Notes under the pieces: model-generated
Seen by the model: only the letters and a program-made list of their open reading frames with translations
The model's database searches: none
Told to the model about the DNA's origin: nothing
NCBI GenBank assembly: GCA_012861695.1
Contig: JAAOOA010000086.1
Span: forward strand, 5,816,385-5,880,384
DNA length: 64,000 bases
Source: Trematomus loennbergii
Taxonomy: Eukaryota; Chordata; Actinopteri; Perciformes; Nototheniidae
Direction of reading: 5' to 3'
Program-made: the position numbers and the translations under genes
Shown: positions 38,675-51,196 of the stretch, in pieces
How positions within the stretch are numbered: the first letter of the stretch is position 1
How the letters are laid out: every line of letters starts with the position of its first letter

Positions 38675-40690
38675 AGTCAGCGTGTGTGTTTATGTCTGTA
38701 TGTGTTTGTGTGAGTGTGTGTGTCTGTGTGTGTGCAGTCAGCGTGTGTGTTTATGTCTGTATGTGTTTGTGTGAGTGTGTCTGTCTGTGTGTGTGTACAG
38801 TCAGTGTGTGTGTTTATGTCTGTATGTGTTTGTGTGAGTGTGTCTGTGTGTGTACAGTCAGTGTGTGTGTTTATGTCTGTATGTGTTTGTGTGTGTGTCT
38901 GTGTGTGTACAGTCAGTGTGTGTGTTTATGTCTGTATGTGTTTGTGTGAGTGTGTCTGTGTGTGTACAGTCAGTGTGTGTGTTTATGTCTGTATGTGTTT
39001 GTGTGAGTGTGTCTGTGTGTGTTTGTGTCAGCGTGTGTGTTTATGTCTGTATGTGTTTGTGTTAGTGTGTCTGTGTGTGTACAGTCAGTGTGTGTGTGTT
39101 TATGTCTGTATGTGTTTGTGTGAGTGTGTCTGTGTGTGTACAGTCAGTGTGTGTGTGTTTATGTCTGTATGTGTTTGTGTGAGTGTGTCTGTGTGTGTGC
39201 AGTCAGCGTGTGTGTTTATGTCTGTATGTGTTTGTGTGAGTGTGTCTGTGTGTGTACAGTCAGCGTGTGTGTTTATGTCTGTATGTGTTTGTGTGACAGT
39301 TTCCATTAATGCGACTGTGTGTGTGTGTGTCTGTAGATGTGTGTGTTTTTACATGCGAGTGTGTCCGTGCATGCAGCTGTGTATGTGTGTGTGTGTGTGG
39401 TTGTGTGTGTGTGTACAGTCAGCGTGTGTGTTTATGTCTGTATGTGTTTGTGTGAGTGTGTGTGTCTGTGTGTGTGCAGTCAGCGTGTGTGTTTATGTCT
39501 GTATGTGTTTGTGTGAGTGTGTCTGTCTGTGTGTGTACAGTCAGTGTGTGTGTTTTGTCTGTATGTGTTTGTGTGAGTGTGTCTGTGTGTGTACAGTCAG
39601 TGTGTGTGTTTATGTCTGTATGTGTTTGTGTGAGTGTGTCTGTGTGTGTACAGTCAGTGTGTGTGTTTATGTCTGTATGTGTTTGTGTGAGTGTGTCTGT
39701 GTGTGTACAGTCAGTGTGTGTGTTTATGTCTGTATGTGTTTGTGTGAGTGTGTCTGTGTGTGTTTGTGTCAGCGTGTGTGTTTATGTCTGTATGTGTTTG
39801 TGTTAGTGTGTCTGTGTGTGTACAGTCAGTGTGTGTGTGTTTATGTCTGTATGTGTTTGTGTGAGTGTGTCTGTGTGTGTACAGTCAGTGTGTGTGTGTG
39901 TTTATGTCTGCATGTGTTTGTGTGAGTGTGTCTGTGTACAGTCAGTGTGTGTGTTTATGTCTGTATGTGTTTGTGTGAGTGTGTCTGTGTGTGTACAGTC
40001 AGCGTGTGTGTTTATGTCTGTATGTGTTTGTGTGAGTGTGTCTGTGTGTGTGTGTACAGTCAGGTGTGTGTTTATGTCTGTATGTGTTTGTGTGAGTGTG
40101 TCTGTGTGTGTACAGTCAGTGTGTGTGTTTATGTCTGTATGTGTTTGTGTGAGTGTGTCTGTGTGTGTACAGTCAGTGTGTGTGTTTATGTCTGTATGTG
40201 TTTGTGTGAGTGTGTCTGTGTGTGTACAGTCAGCGTGTGTGTTATGTCTGTGTGTGTTTGTGTGAGTGTGTCTGTGTGTGTACAGTCAGCGTGTGTGTTT
40301 ATGTCTGTATGTGTTTGTGTGAGTGTGTCTGTGTGTGTGTGTGTGTACAGTCAGTGTGTGTGTTTATGTCTGTATGTGTTTGTGTGAGTGTGTCTGTGTG
40401 TGTACAGTCAGTGTGTGTGTTTATGTCTGTATGTGTTTGGTGAGTGTGTCTGTGTGTGTACAGTCAGTGTGTGTGTTTATGTCTGTATGTGTTTGTGTGA
40501 GTGTGTCTGTGTGTGTACAGTCAGCGTGTGTGTTTATGTCTGTATGTGTTTGTGTGAGTGTGTCTGTGTGTGTACAGTCAGTGTGTGTGTTTATGTCTGT
40601 ATGTGTTGTGTGAGTGTGTCTGTGTGTGTACAGTCAGCGTGTGTGTTTATGTCTGTATGTGTTTGGTGACAGTTTCCATTAATGCGAATG
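35986..40690. repeat. 57-bp GT-rich minisatellite array with higher-order repeats
   Basis: The unit contains TTTATGTCTGTATGTGTTTG, then TGTGAGTGTGTCTG and a TACAGTCAG end marker. Successive TCAG ends at 39600, 39657 and 39714 give a 57-base period, so roughly 80 units fit. A distinct spacer (ACAGTTTCCATTAATGCGA...) recurs at 37821, 38556, 39296 and 40669. This defines a higher-order unit of about 735-740 bases plus one of 1373. Because 57 is a multiple of three, all frames stay open for long stretches. They are not genes. Confidence 0.95.
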
Positions 40691-40808
40691 TATGTATGTG
40701 TGTGTGGTGTGTGTGTGTCTGTTGTCCTCCAGGTGGCAGTAAAACCCTTTCTCTGATTTCCTTCAGAGTTTTCATTCTGCTGCTGTCATTTCAATAGTGT
40801 AATGAGAG

Positions 40809-40810
<2 letters not shown>

Positions 40811-40904
<94 letters not shown>

Positions 40905-40950
40905 TGCGTGCGCGTGCGTGCGTGCGTGCGTGCGTGAGTGTGTGTGTGTG
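40811..40950. repeat. (GT)n/(GCGT)n microsatellite
   Basis: A pure GT run followed by about twelve GCGT units (40887-40935) and a return to GT. Confidence 0.95.
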
Positions 40951-41210
40951 TATCTGACTGTAAACCTACTTATTTAGAATGTTGAATTAACTCAGTTTTT
41001 TCTTTGATATTTGGAAAACACAGGACCCATGTATGATTGCATTATCAAACTGTACATGTAAGAACATTATTATTGTTCTTTGACAATTACTATTGATTGC
41101 CTCCTGAATTTCTACATTGCAATAAATGATAGGAGCTTTTGAACACAAGTGATTAAAATGCTGACAGATGGCTGAAATCTGAATGTGTGCCATTTGACTT
41201 AAGTTGGAAC

Positions 41211-42231
41211 CAGTGGCGTTGCCTGGCCTGGGCATCCGGGGCTTTAGCCCCGAATGTTTTTTCTGTAGCCCCGGACAATTCTCCCTCAATAATATAATAC
41301 ATTAACCGTGCTTTACGTGAACCTCATCATGACACAAGAGAGGACGGCAGCACTGTAATTTCCCGTGTTCAGTGAATGCAACAGAGGCATGACACCAGAC
41401 CAATCAGAGAGTTGCATGGAAATAAACGTGTGCTTGTGTCATTCAAGCTCGGCTCTGTGTGTGTGTGGCAATAGCGTGTGATAGAGAGAGAGAGGAGAGA
41501 GGGGGAGAGGGGGAGGGAGGGAGGGACCGGTGTCAGCATGGACCGTGTTGTTAGCATCTGGTTAGCTAGCTGCGCTAACGGACATAAGGAGCTGTTTGTT
41601 CCACAAGAAGCTGGAGGAGAGTCCTCTCCTCTCAGACTGAGGACTCAGGTGAGCTAAAGGACTCTCTGAGTGTTTAGATACTTAACTTTAGTCTAAGTTA
41701 TCTCAGTGGGTCTCAAACGGTTTGGTCACAAATTATTCAAAGATTATTTCCGCGGCACACCTTCATATGATCATTATAGTTATAAAAAAAAATAAGAGAA
41801 TAAAGGAAAAACAGTTATGAAATACTATATGGCAGTAAAACAAGAATAGAGTTTAAAAGGGGAGTGATTAGTAAAATATCCATAAAGAAAAAGTACATCT
41901 GTTTACAGTTCTGCTTCATATGGGTGTTGAGAGAGGTATCCATAGATCTCTTCATTTTGCTCTCAAAGTGCACCAGATGCATTTAACTTCAATATTTAAA
42001 AAAAAATCTTCCCGGGGGAGCATCCCCACGGACCCCCCTAGAGGAGGTGAGCCCCCCACTCATAAAAAATACCACTTTACCCCTGCCTATATGCCGTGAG
42101 CTGATTATCGAGCCTTCATTGTAACAGTCGCGGGTGTGTGCGTGTGGGGAGTGTTGCAGTGAAAAATGCCACTGTAGTGCCGCCGCCACTGTGGGCTAAG
42201 CCCCGAATGTTTTCAGGTCCAGGCGCCCCTG
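41211..42231. mobile_element. hAT-type element with exact TSD GTTGGAAC
   Basis: The ends CAGTGGCGTTGCCTGG and CCAGGCGCCCCTG lie between exact copies of GTTGGAAC (41203-41210; 42232-42239). AGCCCCGAATGTTTT occurs near both ends. The middle holds CAGTGGGTCTCAAACGG (about 41706), a likely second hAT terminus, and a GGGGGAGCATCCCCACGG block. Non-coding. Confidence 0.8.
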
Positions 42232-42374
42232 GTTGGAACAAAAGCAGCTTCTCAAATCCTCATTGTTAAACGTCCCACTCTAAGTAAAGACAGAAGACTG
42301 TTAATTAAATACAAAAACAACACATTTCAATCCTTTAAATTAACTGCTGCAGAAAACAATCAAAGTTGTATTTG

Positions 42375-42480
42375 TTAAAGGGGCCCTATTATGCTCTCAA
42401 GGGCTGTCCCTTTCCTGTAGTGTGGGTTTTAGTGCATGTAAATGGTCTGCAAAGGCTAAAATCCCTGTGATCTGAGCATG
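42375..42480. repeat. Truncated TTAAAGGGGCC MITE
   Basis: Begins TTAAAGGGGCCCTATTATGC and follows the family through GGTCTGCAAAGGCTAAAATC, then is lost. Confidence 0.6.
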
Positions 42481-42688
42481 ATAGGGACTATTTTAAGGAA
42501 AATCAGAGTCATACAAGAAACTGAGCTAAAGCAGACTCTTTCTTCATAGCTGAGAGATAATGGGAATCATGGGAAATAATGAAGGGGGGGGGGGGGGCGT
42601 CATTATTATGTAATTCCCTGTCGTCCCGGTCCAGGATGGACGGCTAGCAGCTCCAGTGCTCACAGCGTAACAGCGTGAATTAAGAGTG

Positions 42689-44349
<1,661 letters not shown>

Positions 44350-44650
44350 GCAGTGGTGGTACTACTGTAGTAAGTCGATTTACTCAAGTACTGTACTTAT
44401 ATTGAGGTACTTAAGTATTTCCACTTTTGCTTCTTTGTAATTCTGCTCCTCTACAGTTCAGAGGTAAATTGAATACTTTTACTCCACTACATGTATTTAA
44501 TACCTTTTAGTTACTTTACAGATCTGGATGAATGATGTGAAATATAATCAACTCTTAAATCAGACTTTAGTTTACACCTGGAGTAAATTCACAAGCTACC
44601 CTGCAGTATACTACTTTTACTTAAGTAGCCTACTTGATCGGAGTACTTCT
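44350..44650. repeat. Fragment of the CAGTGGTGG hAT-like family
   Basis: Starts GCAGTGGTGG and carries the same ACTCAAGTACTGTACTT and TACTCCACTACAT blocks as the outer element at 25384-29839. Confidence 0.55.
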
Positions 44651-44863
44651 CCCACCTTACACGTAATTGGGGCAACAGAACTCCGAGTTAAGGAAGTTGA
44701 AAACGGTGCATTTCTCCGTATGAATATGATGCCTTTTGGCCAGCTGATGGACAGATTGCTCGTATTTCCGCGAAAATACTTATGGCAAACGAGCATTGAT
44801 CACATCGAGCTCTGTAGATTAGATTGTCACTTTTGAACGCTATGTTCTCCACCGGCGGATCTC

Positions 44864-45271
44864 TGGGTGTTTCTCAATGTCGAGTACGCTTGCTTGGTAG
44901 CACATGTCTTCCGAGTCACTTGCTTCAGAAGCGAGGCAAGAATACTTCCTGGCATTCGGAAAACAAAGAGTGGAACAGGCTAGCAAGTGTGCAGGTGTGC
45001 GTCATATGAGAGGCCCCGCCTTACATCTTCCGCCACAGATTTAGGGAAATTGGTCTGTGCGCAAAGCATTGTGGAGATTTTAAGACCGCGGAGTCTACAC
45101 ATGTGCAGCCTCGAAATTTCTCGCTACGAAGTACGCCGGACTCGGTAGAATTCCAAGTATGCTGGATATTGGAACAGGCCTTCAGCGGCACTCGATGACG
45201 TAGTATTCTTGACGTAGTATGCTTGAAATAGTGGCTCTGGAGCAGCTTTACTCGACATTGAGAAACACCCA
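44864..45271. mobile_element. TIR element (TGGGTGTTTCTCAATGTCGA family), copy 1
   Basis: TGGGTGTTTCTCAATGTCGA at the left and CGACATTGAGAAACACCCA at the right bound 408 bases. The orientation is opposite to the two copies at 62032 and 62629. Non-coding. Confidence 0.75.
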
Positions 45272-45555
45272 CTGTGTGCACGGTGCTGCAGCGAGTCATA
45301 TAATAATATAATCCGTTCTTATTGTGCATCCATGGGTAAAGGTAAAACTCATGTAGTACTGAACACGTCACGGGCTGCGCGGTCCCGTGGGTTAGATGCG
45401 CGTTCATAATGCCTCAGAATAACGTTATTAGCACATTTTACATGTTTTACATTTTACAATGTTTTTAATAAGGGCTATACAAACGTTCATACTGGGTAGT
45501 TTATTTAGTTTAAAAAAAATTATCCAACGATTTACAGACGTCTCTTTCCCAATCT

Positions 45556-47726
45556 TCATCTCACTCCTTGAGTGTCTTGGTATTACACAATATGTCAATT
45601 TTCCAACCCACAACTAAGGTCACATATTAGACCTAGTCTGTTGCACCGGTGTCACTCCTTTTAACCTCACTGATGCTGAGTTCCCCATCTCTGACCATAA
45701 ATCTGTGCTTTTTGAGGTAAATGTCCTAAACAAGAGCACTGTGGACCATTACCTTCAGAAACATCAAACGCATTGACCCCAGAGACCTTAACTCCCTTAT
45801 TACCTCCGTGCCCAGTCCACCCCCATCCTCCTCCTCAACCCCTGCTGAACTGGTGAGTCACTACAACAACTGTCTCGCATCTTCCCTGGATGCGCTGGCT
45901 CCCCTGAAGTCTCACATAGTCTCATTTGTGCACACTGCTCCCTGGTACACTGCTGCCCTCCACCAGCTAAAAACCACTGGCCGGCGTCTTGAACGTCTGT
46001 GCAAAAAGACTGGACTCTTAATCCACATACAGCTCTACAAAGAACATCTCTGCCTTTACAAGAACGCCCTCACCACCGCTAAGTCCTCCTACTACTCCAA
46101 CCTCATCAGTTCTGGAAAAGGTAACACGAGAAACCTCTTCTCAACCGTCAGACACCTACTTCAACCTCCCACAACCCTCCCCACAGACATCTCATCTGAT
46201 GACTGCAATGACTTTCTGAATTTCTTCACTAGCAAAATCAACACCATCCACCTGCAACTGGCTGCATCCAGCCAAAGACGACCCACAGTGGCTGAGCTCC
46301 ACCAGTCACCAGCTAATCCCCACCCTGTCCAATCTTTCACCAGCTACTGAGTTCTCCATCACTGAGCTCATCCGTAAATCCAAACCTACTACATGTCAGC
46401 TTGACCCACTCCCCACTGCCCTCGTTAAAGCCTGTGTGCCCTCTACTTGCCCCTTGATCACAAGAATCATTAACTCGTCCCTCGCAACTGGAACTGTACC
46501 GCCAAACCTCAAAACTGCTGCAATAACACCAACACTCAAAAAACCTGGAGCTGACCGAGATTACCTGAATAACTACAGGCCCATCTCTAACCTCTCCTTC
46601 ATCTCAAAAACCCTTGAAAGAGTGGTTGCTGACCAACTTCAACAACACCTGGACAAAACAACCTTCATGAACCCTTCCAATCGGGTTTCCGCTCAAAGCA
46701 CAGCACCGAAACAGCGCTGGTAAAAATCACCAACGACCTCCTCCGTGCAGCTGACTCTGGACTGCTCACCATCCTAATCCTCCTTGACCTCACAGCTGCC
46801 TTTGACACCATCTCGCACAAACTGCTTATCAAACGTCTGGCAGACATTGGGATCACTGGTACTGCACTCTCATGGTTTTCATCCTACCTCACAGACAGAA
46901 AACAATATGTCCGTCTCAGCACCCACCGGTCAAGCTGCTCCACTGTCTCACATGGTGTTCCTCAGGGGTCAGTATTGGGTCCACTCCTGTTTATTATCTA
47001 CCTACTCCCCCTTGGCACTATCCTCCGTCATCATAATGTCCATTTCCACTGTTACGCCGATGATACACAGGTCTACATTTCCAGCAAACCCAACACTGCC
47101 CTCCCCCCAACCTCTCTCCCCAACTGCCTCCAGGACATCAGGAGCTGGATGAGCAGGAACTTCCTAAAACTCAACGGCAGCAAAACCGAAGCCCTGCTGG
47201 TTGGCACCAAAACCACCCTCTCCAAAACCTCATCCTCCCCTGCCTACAACCTCATCATTGATGGCTACTCCATCCCCTTCTCTGGCCAAGTTAAGAGCCT
47301 TGGTGTCATCCTGGACAGCTCCCTCTCATTTTCACCTCACATAAATAACATCACCCTCCGCTCCTCCTCTGCTGGTCTGCTAACCGTCCCCACCCCACAC
47401 CTCGTCACCATGGGTGCTCGGGCCTTAGCTGCACTGCTCCCAGACTCTGGAACTCCATCCCCCCGCACATCTGACAGTCAGACACAATCACCATATTCAA
47501 AACCCAATTAAAAACCCACCTGTTCAGATCTGCCTACTCACTGTAGTGCTCCCCATTATATGTTTCATTTGTGTCCACTTGATTGTCTCCTCCATGATTT
47601 CCTGTTTGTGTTTTTATCATGTTTTGTTGCCTATTAGCGTTTTCTTATTTTTTAACAAATTGTACGGTGTCCTTGGGTGTCATGAAAGGCGCCTAAAAAT
47701 AAAATGTATTATTATTATTATATTAA
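45556..47726 (+). mobile_element. L2-type LINE, 5'-truncated and internally deleted
   Basis: The reading frames in order give the end of an endonuclease (FPISDHKSVLFEV, about 45675) and a linker ORF (45808-46350). Reverse-transcriptase blocks follow: NNYRPISNLSFISKTLERVV, HGVPQGSVLGPLLF, HCYADDTQVYIS, and SLGVILDSSLSFSPHINNI (to 47350). The sequence then jumps to LRSSSAGLLTVPTPHL, so about 150 residues of the usual C-terminal region are missing. Several frameshifts break the frame. The 3' end has AAAATGTATTATTATTATTA (47701-47722). The 5' end lies inside the endonuclease domain, a normal 5' truncation. Inactive. Confidence 0.8.
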
Positions 47727-47842
47727 TGTTAGTCAATGGGAAAAAGTCTTTCCGGGCCCAGCGACTGATACGGAAGTTTAGTACCGCCGTTTGGCCACAA
47801 CGAATATTTTCCTCAGAGACCGGCGCACTTCCTGGGGGCTTG

Positions 47843-48434
47843 GTCCCGACGGACCCGACTGTTGTGTCGCCTCACGTCTACTGCGTCTTGGCCAACAGTC
47901 ACACTGGAACACACCGCAAAGACTTCAGCCGACGGCCAAGTTGCACGTACGAACTGCGCATGCGTGAGTGGCAATAACTCTCCTTACCAGCAGGTGGCGG
48001 TAGTGTGTATTCGTCATTCAAAAGAGGCAACAACCGGAAGACAGACTGCGTGATAACCGAGAGAAGAAGAACAGACTGCGTGATATAACAAACAACAAAT
48101 AGCGTGTGCGTTCCATTTTCACTCTACAACGAGAAGCTCATGGGGCTTTCCCGAACCTGTGTCGGGAGCTGGAGTTAAATGAAATCTCAGATTTGCCTTC
48201 TTAATCATTTGTTTGGGTCCCTCACTTCCGCTTCGCTTCTGAAGCTGAACAGCCAATCAGAGTGATTTCTTTAGCCGACGGCCTTTTACCGACAGCCGCG
48301 GCGGAAGGGGTCGGCACGGCCGAAAAGACACGACGGGGCGGGACACACCAATCTGAGTAGGGCGACAGGACGCTCATCGACGGCCAGACATCTATCGACA
48401 TCTATCGACGGCCGAAATCGGCTTGGTGTGTAAG
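47843..48434. mobile_element. TIR-element remnant related to the one in the trhr intron
   Basis: CCGACTGTTGTGTCGCCTC, CACTGGAACACACCGCAAAG and GAAATCGGCTTGGTGTGT are shared with the 52580-52782 element. The left terminal repeat is missing. Confidence 0.55.
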
Positions 48435-49660
48435 GACCTTAAGATGTCAAGGGAGATATATGCCTTATCATCAGTGGCGACTGGTCATTAGGGGCATGCA
48501 CAGCCCCACCTAGTGTCAGCAGAAAGTAATTCAAATAATAATTCCCAAAAAATGCAAAGAAATGCAAAGAAAATACATCTTAAAATATATTTTAAGATCA
48601 TGTTTAATCATCTGATTCGTCTGTACATTGCTGTTTTAGTCTGTGTTCTTCTAATTAGTGTCTACAGTGTGTCTATTGGCGCGCCCTCCAGGTCGGGAAC
48701 CACTGGGCTAAGGGGCGTGACATATCCGATACATCTCTACAGTAAGTGGTTGACCAATCACAACAAAGACAAGAAGCTAACTAACCATTTAATCATCATA
48801 AAATACAAATATGAACCTGAAAATGAGCATATGTCCTCTCCAAAGTTGCATTTTCAGATTGCATTTTCTTCATAAATTATCCAGACCCTTTGCCTGAAGA
48901 CTAGTCAGCATTTTCTTCCAGATTGATGCCAAGCAATCATCGATCAGCTGTAACTTGGAAATGCTCCAAAGAACATTTATATTTTTTCACAATGATTTAC
49001 GATAATGTGATGACACTTGCAAATGCAGTCAGCAAAATCCTTCTTCTAAAAATGGGATTTAATTTAGTTAGATTATAAATGACAAAGTGCCTAAAACTTC
49101 AACTAAAGAGATGCATCAGCTCCATCTTCCAGGGACTGCAGGGCATCCCATAATGCCGCTCTCTTTCAAGGTGGCAGCCTGTTGGAGCTGGTTATCTGAG
49201 GTAAGACCGCCCTGAGAAAAATCACACATCTAACAAACTGAATTCAGATGTTAAGGTTCAAATTGCTCTGAAGACGCAGACCAACCGTTCATAGACTAAA
49301 AAGACACAAAAAGAGCCGCCTGCCAGCTCGGCTGCATGATTAAATCATCTTTACAGGCAACACTTTTGACGTTTGTTTCGTGCACCCACTGTACCATGAT
49401 ATGAAAATGCTTCGTTGTTTAAAGAAAGTTGGTCAAAGTGTTTCATAATGAACTGTAGAAAAGTGGAACTGAGATGTGTTGTGTATTCTAAGCAAAATCA
49501 TTTTTTAATAGTTAGAAAAATGAAAGAACCAATTTGCATCGACATTGATGGGATTACACAATTCAATGAATAAGTAAAAATAGCATCAATAAAGACATTT
49601 GACCACTTAATATTACCACAAATGTTTAATAATATTAAGGTGGTAAAACTCTACTAAGCT
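48435..49660. other. Intergenic DNA with degraded repeats
   Basis: 48475-48720 mixes hAT-like termini (CAGTGGCGACTGGTC; GTCGGGAACCACTG). 48715-48840 is a worn copy of the TTAAAGGGGCC family. From about 48850 on it looks unique, with no exon seen. Confidence 0.4.
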
Positions 49661-49735
49661 AATAATAATAATAATAATAATACATTTATTTAAGGCTCCT
49701 TTCATGAAACCAAGGACACCGTACAATTTGTTAAA
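49661..49735 (-). mobile_element. 3' end of an L2-type LINE
   Basis: The reverse complement reads AAATTGTACGGTGTCCTTGG ... ATGAAAGGAGCCTTAAATAA followed by (ATT)n. This matches the 3' end of the LINE at 47657-47722. Confidence 0.75.
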
Positions 49736-50414
49736 TATTCTCAGAGAATATTCAAGGTCAAAACAATTATGCAGGTTGTACTCATCTAATTGGATAAATC
49801 AGATTATAAAATAGTATAAAATAGTAGGATTAACACAATAATGCCAAATGGAACTATTTAACATGATGCTACAAATTGTTGCCTATTTTTTAAGTTGTGT
49901 ATTCATTATTTAAAGTGTAACCTGATGTTTGTTCTTCTCTTAATACACATAAGATGAGAATGACACAACGATGCTGTTTCATGTTGCCGTTTGAGCAGCT
50001 TTGATGAGGGGGAGGTCCGGTGAGGAAAATGTAATGATGGGCTAATCCCCTCGCATGCGTAATGAAAGCTTGTGCCAACAGCAGGGCACAAAACCAAAGT
50101 GCCATCTGCCTGACAGACACACTTTGTTCTGACGAGAACACTGCGACGCATCGCTTTTTACGCACCACACCACCGCGGAGGTACAGCTGATTCCCAGCAG
50201 CTCTTTGACACATTATGATATTTGGAGTATTTTCACGTGCAGCACACGTTAAGGTGCTATTCTGAGCTTTTTCAGATTGATAAACACTTTTCCCGGACCT
50301 GCAGAGTAGATTGATCTCCTTCCATCGCGCGTAAAAGCTATTCGGTGCGCCAGGAGGCAACATCACCGCTTAAAGAAGTCAACTTTTTCTCTGATTTTGA
50401 GACAAATCATCAAG
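49736..50414 (+). other. Upstream region and probable 5' UTR of trhr
   Basis: No separate gene is seen. TTTTTCTCTGATTTTGAG just before ACAAATCATCAAG-ATG could be a splice acceptor, which would fit the 5' UTR intron known in mammalian TRHR. A promoter cannot be placed. Confidence 0.35.
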
Positions 50415-51196
50415 ATGGAAAACTTTACAACAGCTCGGGAGCTGAACCACACTTTGGGGGTTTGGACGGACAACAGCCTCCAGTACAAAGTGATAAGCAG
50501 TGTGCTGCTTTTCGTGATTTGCGTTTTAGGATTCGTTGGCAACGTTATGGTCATCCTGGTGGTGCTCACTACCAAACACATGAGGACTCCCACTAACTGC
50601 TACCTGGTGAGTTTGGCGGTGGCTGACCTGATGGTGCTGAGCGCGGCTGGCTTACCCACAATCACAGAGAGCATCCTCGGATCCTGGGTGTTCGGACACT
50701 ACGGGTGCCTCTGCATCACCTACTTCCAGTACCTCGGGATCAACGCCTCCTCCTGCTCCATAACCGCGTTCACCATAGAGAGGTACATCGCCATCTGCCA
50801 TCCCATTAAAGCGCAGTTTCTGTGCACCCTCTCGAGAGCCAAAAAGATTATCCTGTGCGTCTGGGCTTTCACTTCCCTGTACTGCGTGATGTGGTTCTAC
50901 CTGTCAGACATCCAGGAGCTGGTGTACGACAACATCACCATCATCACGTGCGGATACAGAGTGTCCAGGAAGTTTTACCTGCCCATCTACTTCTTTGATT
51001 ACGGAGTTTTCTTCGTGGTGCCGCTGATGCTCTCCGCGGTGTTGTACGGACTCATCGCCAGGATCCTCTTCAACAACCCGCTGCCCTCCGACCCCAAAGA
51101 CAAGAAGAAGAACGGACACAACAACCACAGCAACACTAAGAGGACCAGCTGCAAGAACTCCCGCCACTCCAGCTCCACCGCCACCTCCGCAGACAG
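50415..51196 (+). CDS. trhr: trhr coding exon 1 (TM1-TM5), one base short at its 3' end
   Basis: The ATG at 50415 begins [13 protein letters not shown], matching the family's N-terminus and giving two N-glycosylation sites (N3, N11). Visible landmarks are GNVMVIL in segment 1, [15 protein letters not shown] in segment 2, Cys98 and Cys179 for the extracellular disulphide, YLGIN (Tyr106, Asn110) in segment 3, ERY at 122-124, and Pro203 in segment 5. Loop 3 is basic ([10 protein letters not shown]). The only strong donor is GACAG|GTGGGT after 51196. It leaves two extra bases (782 = 260 codons + 2), whereas exon 2 begins in phase 0. One more C in CTCCGCAGACAG (51185-51196) would give the expected RRQ before the donor. 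Confidence 0.9.

Noticed and set aside
35986..40690. CRISPR-like regular repeats
   Set aside because: The units are tandem with no unique spacers, and the DNA is from a vertebrate.
49890..50366. 158-residue minus-strand ORF upstream of trhr
   Set aside because: No recognisable domain or splice context; overlaps the probable trhr 5' region.
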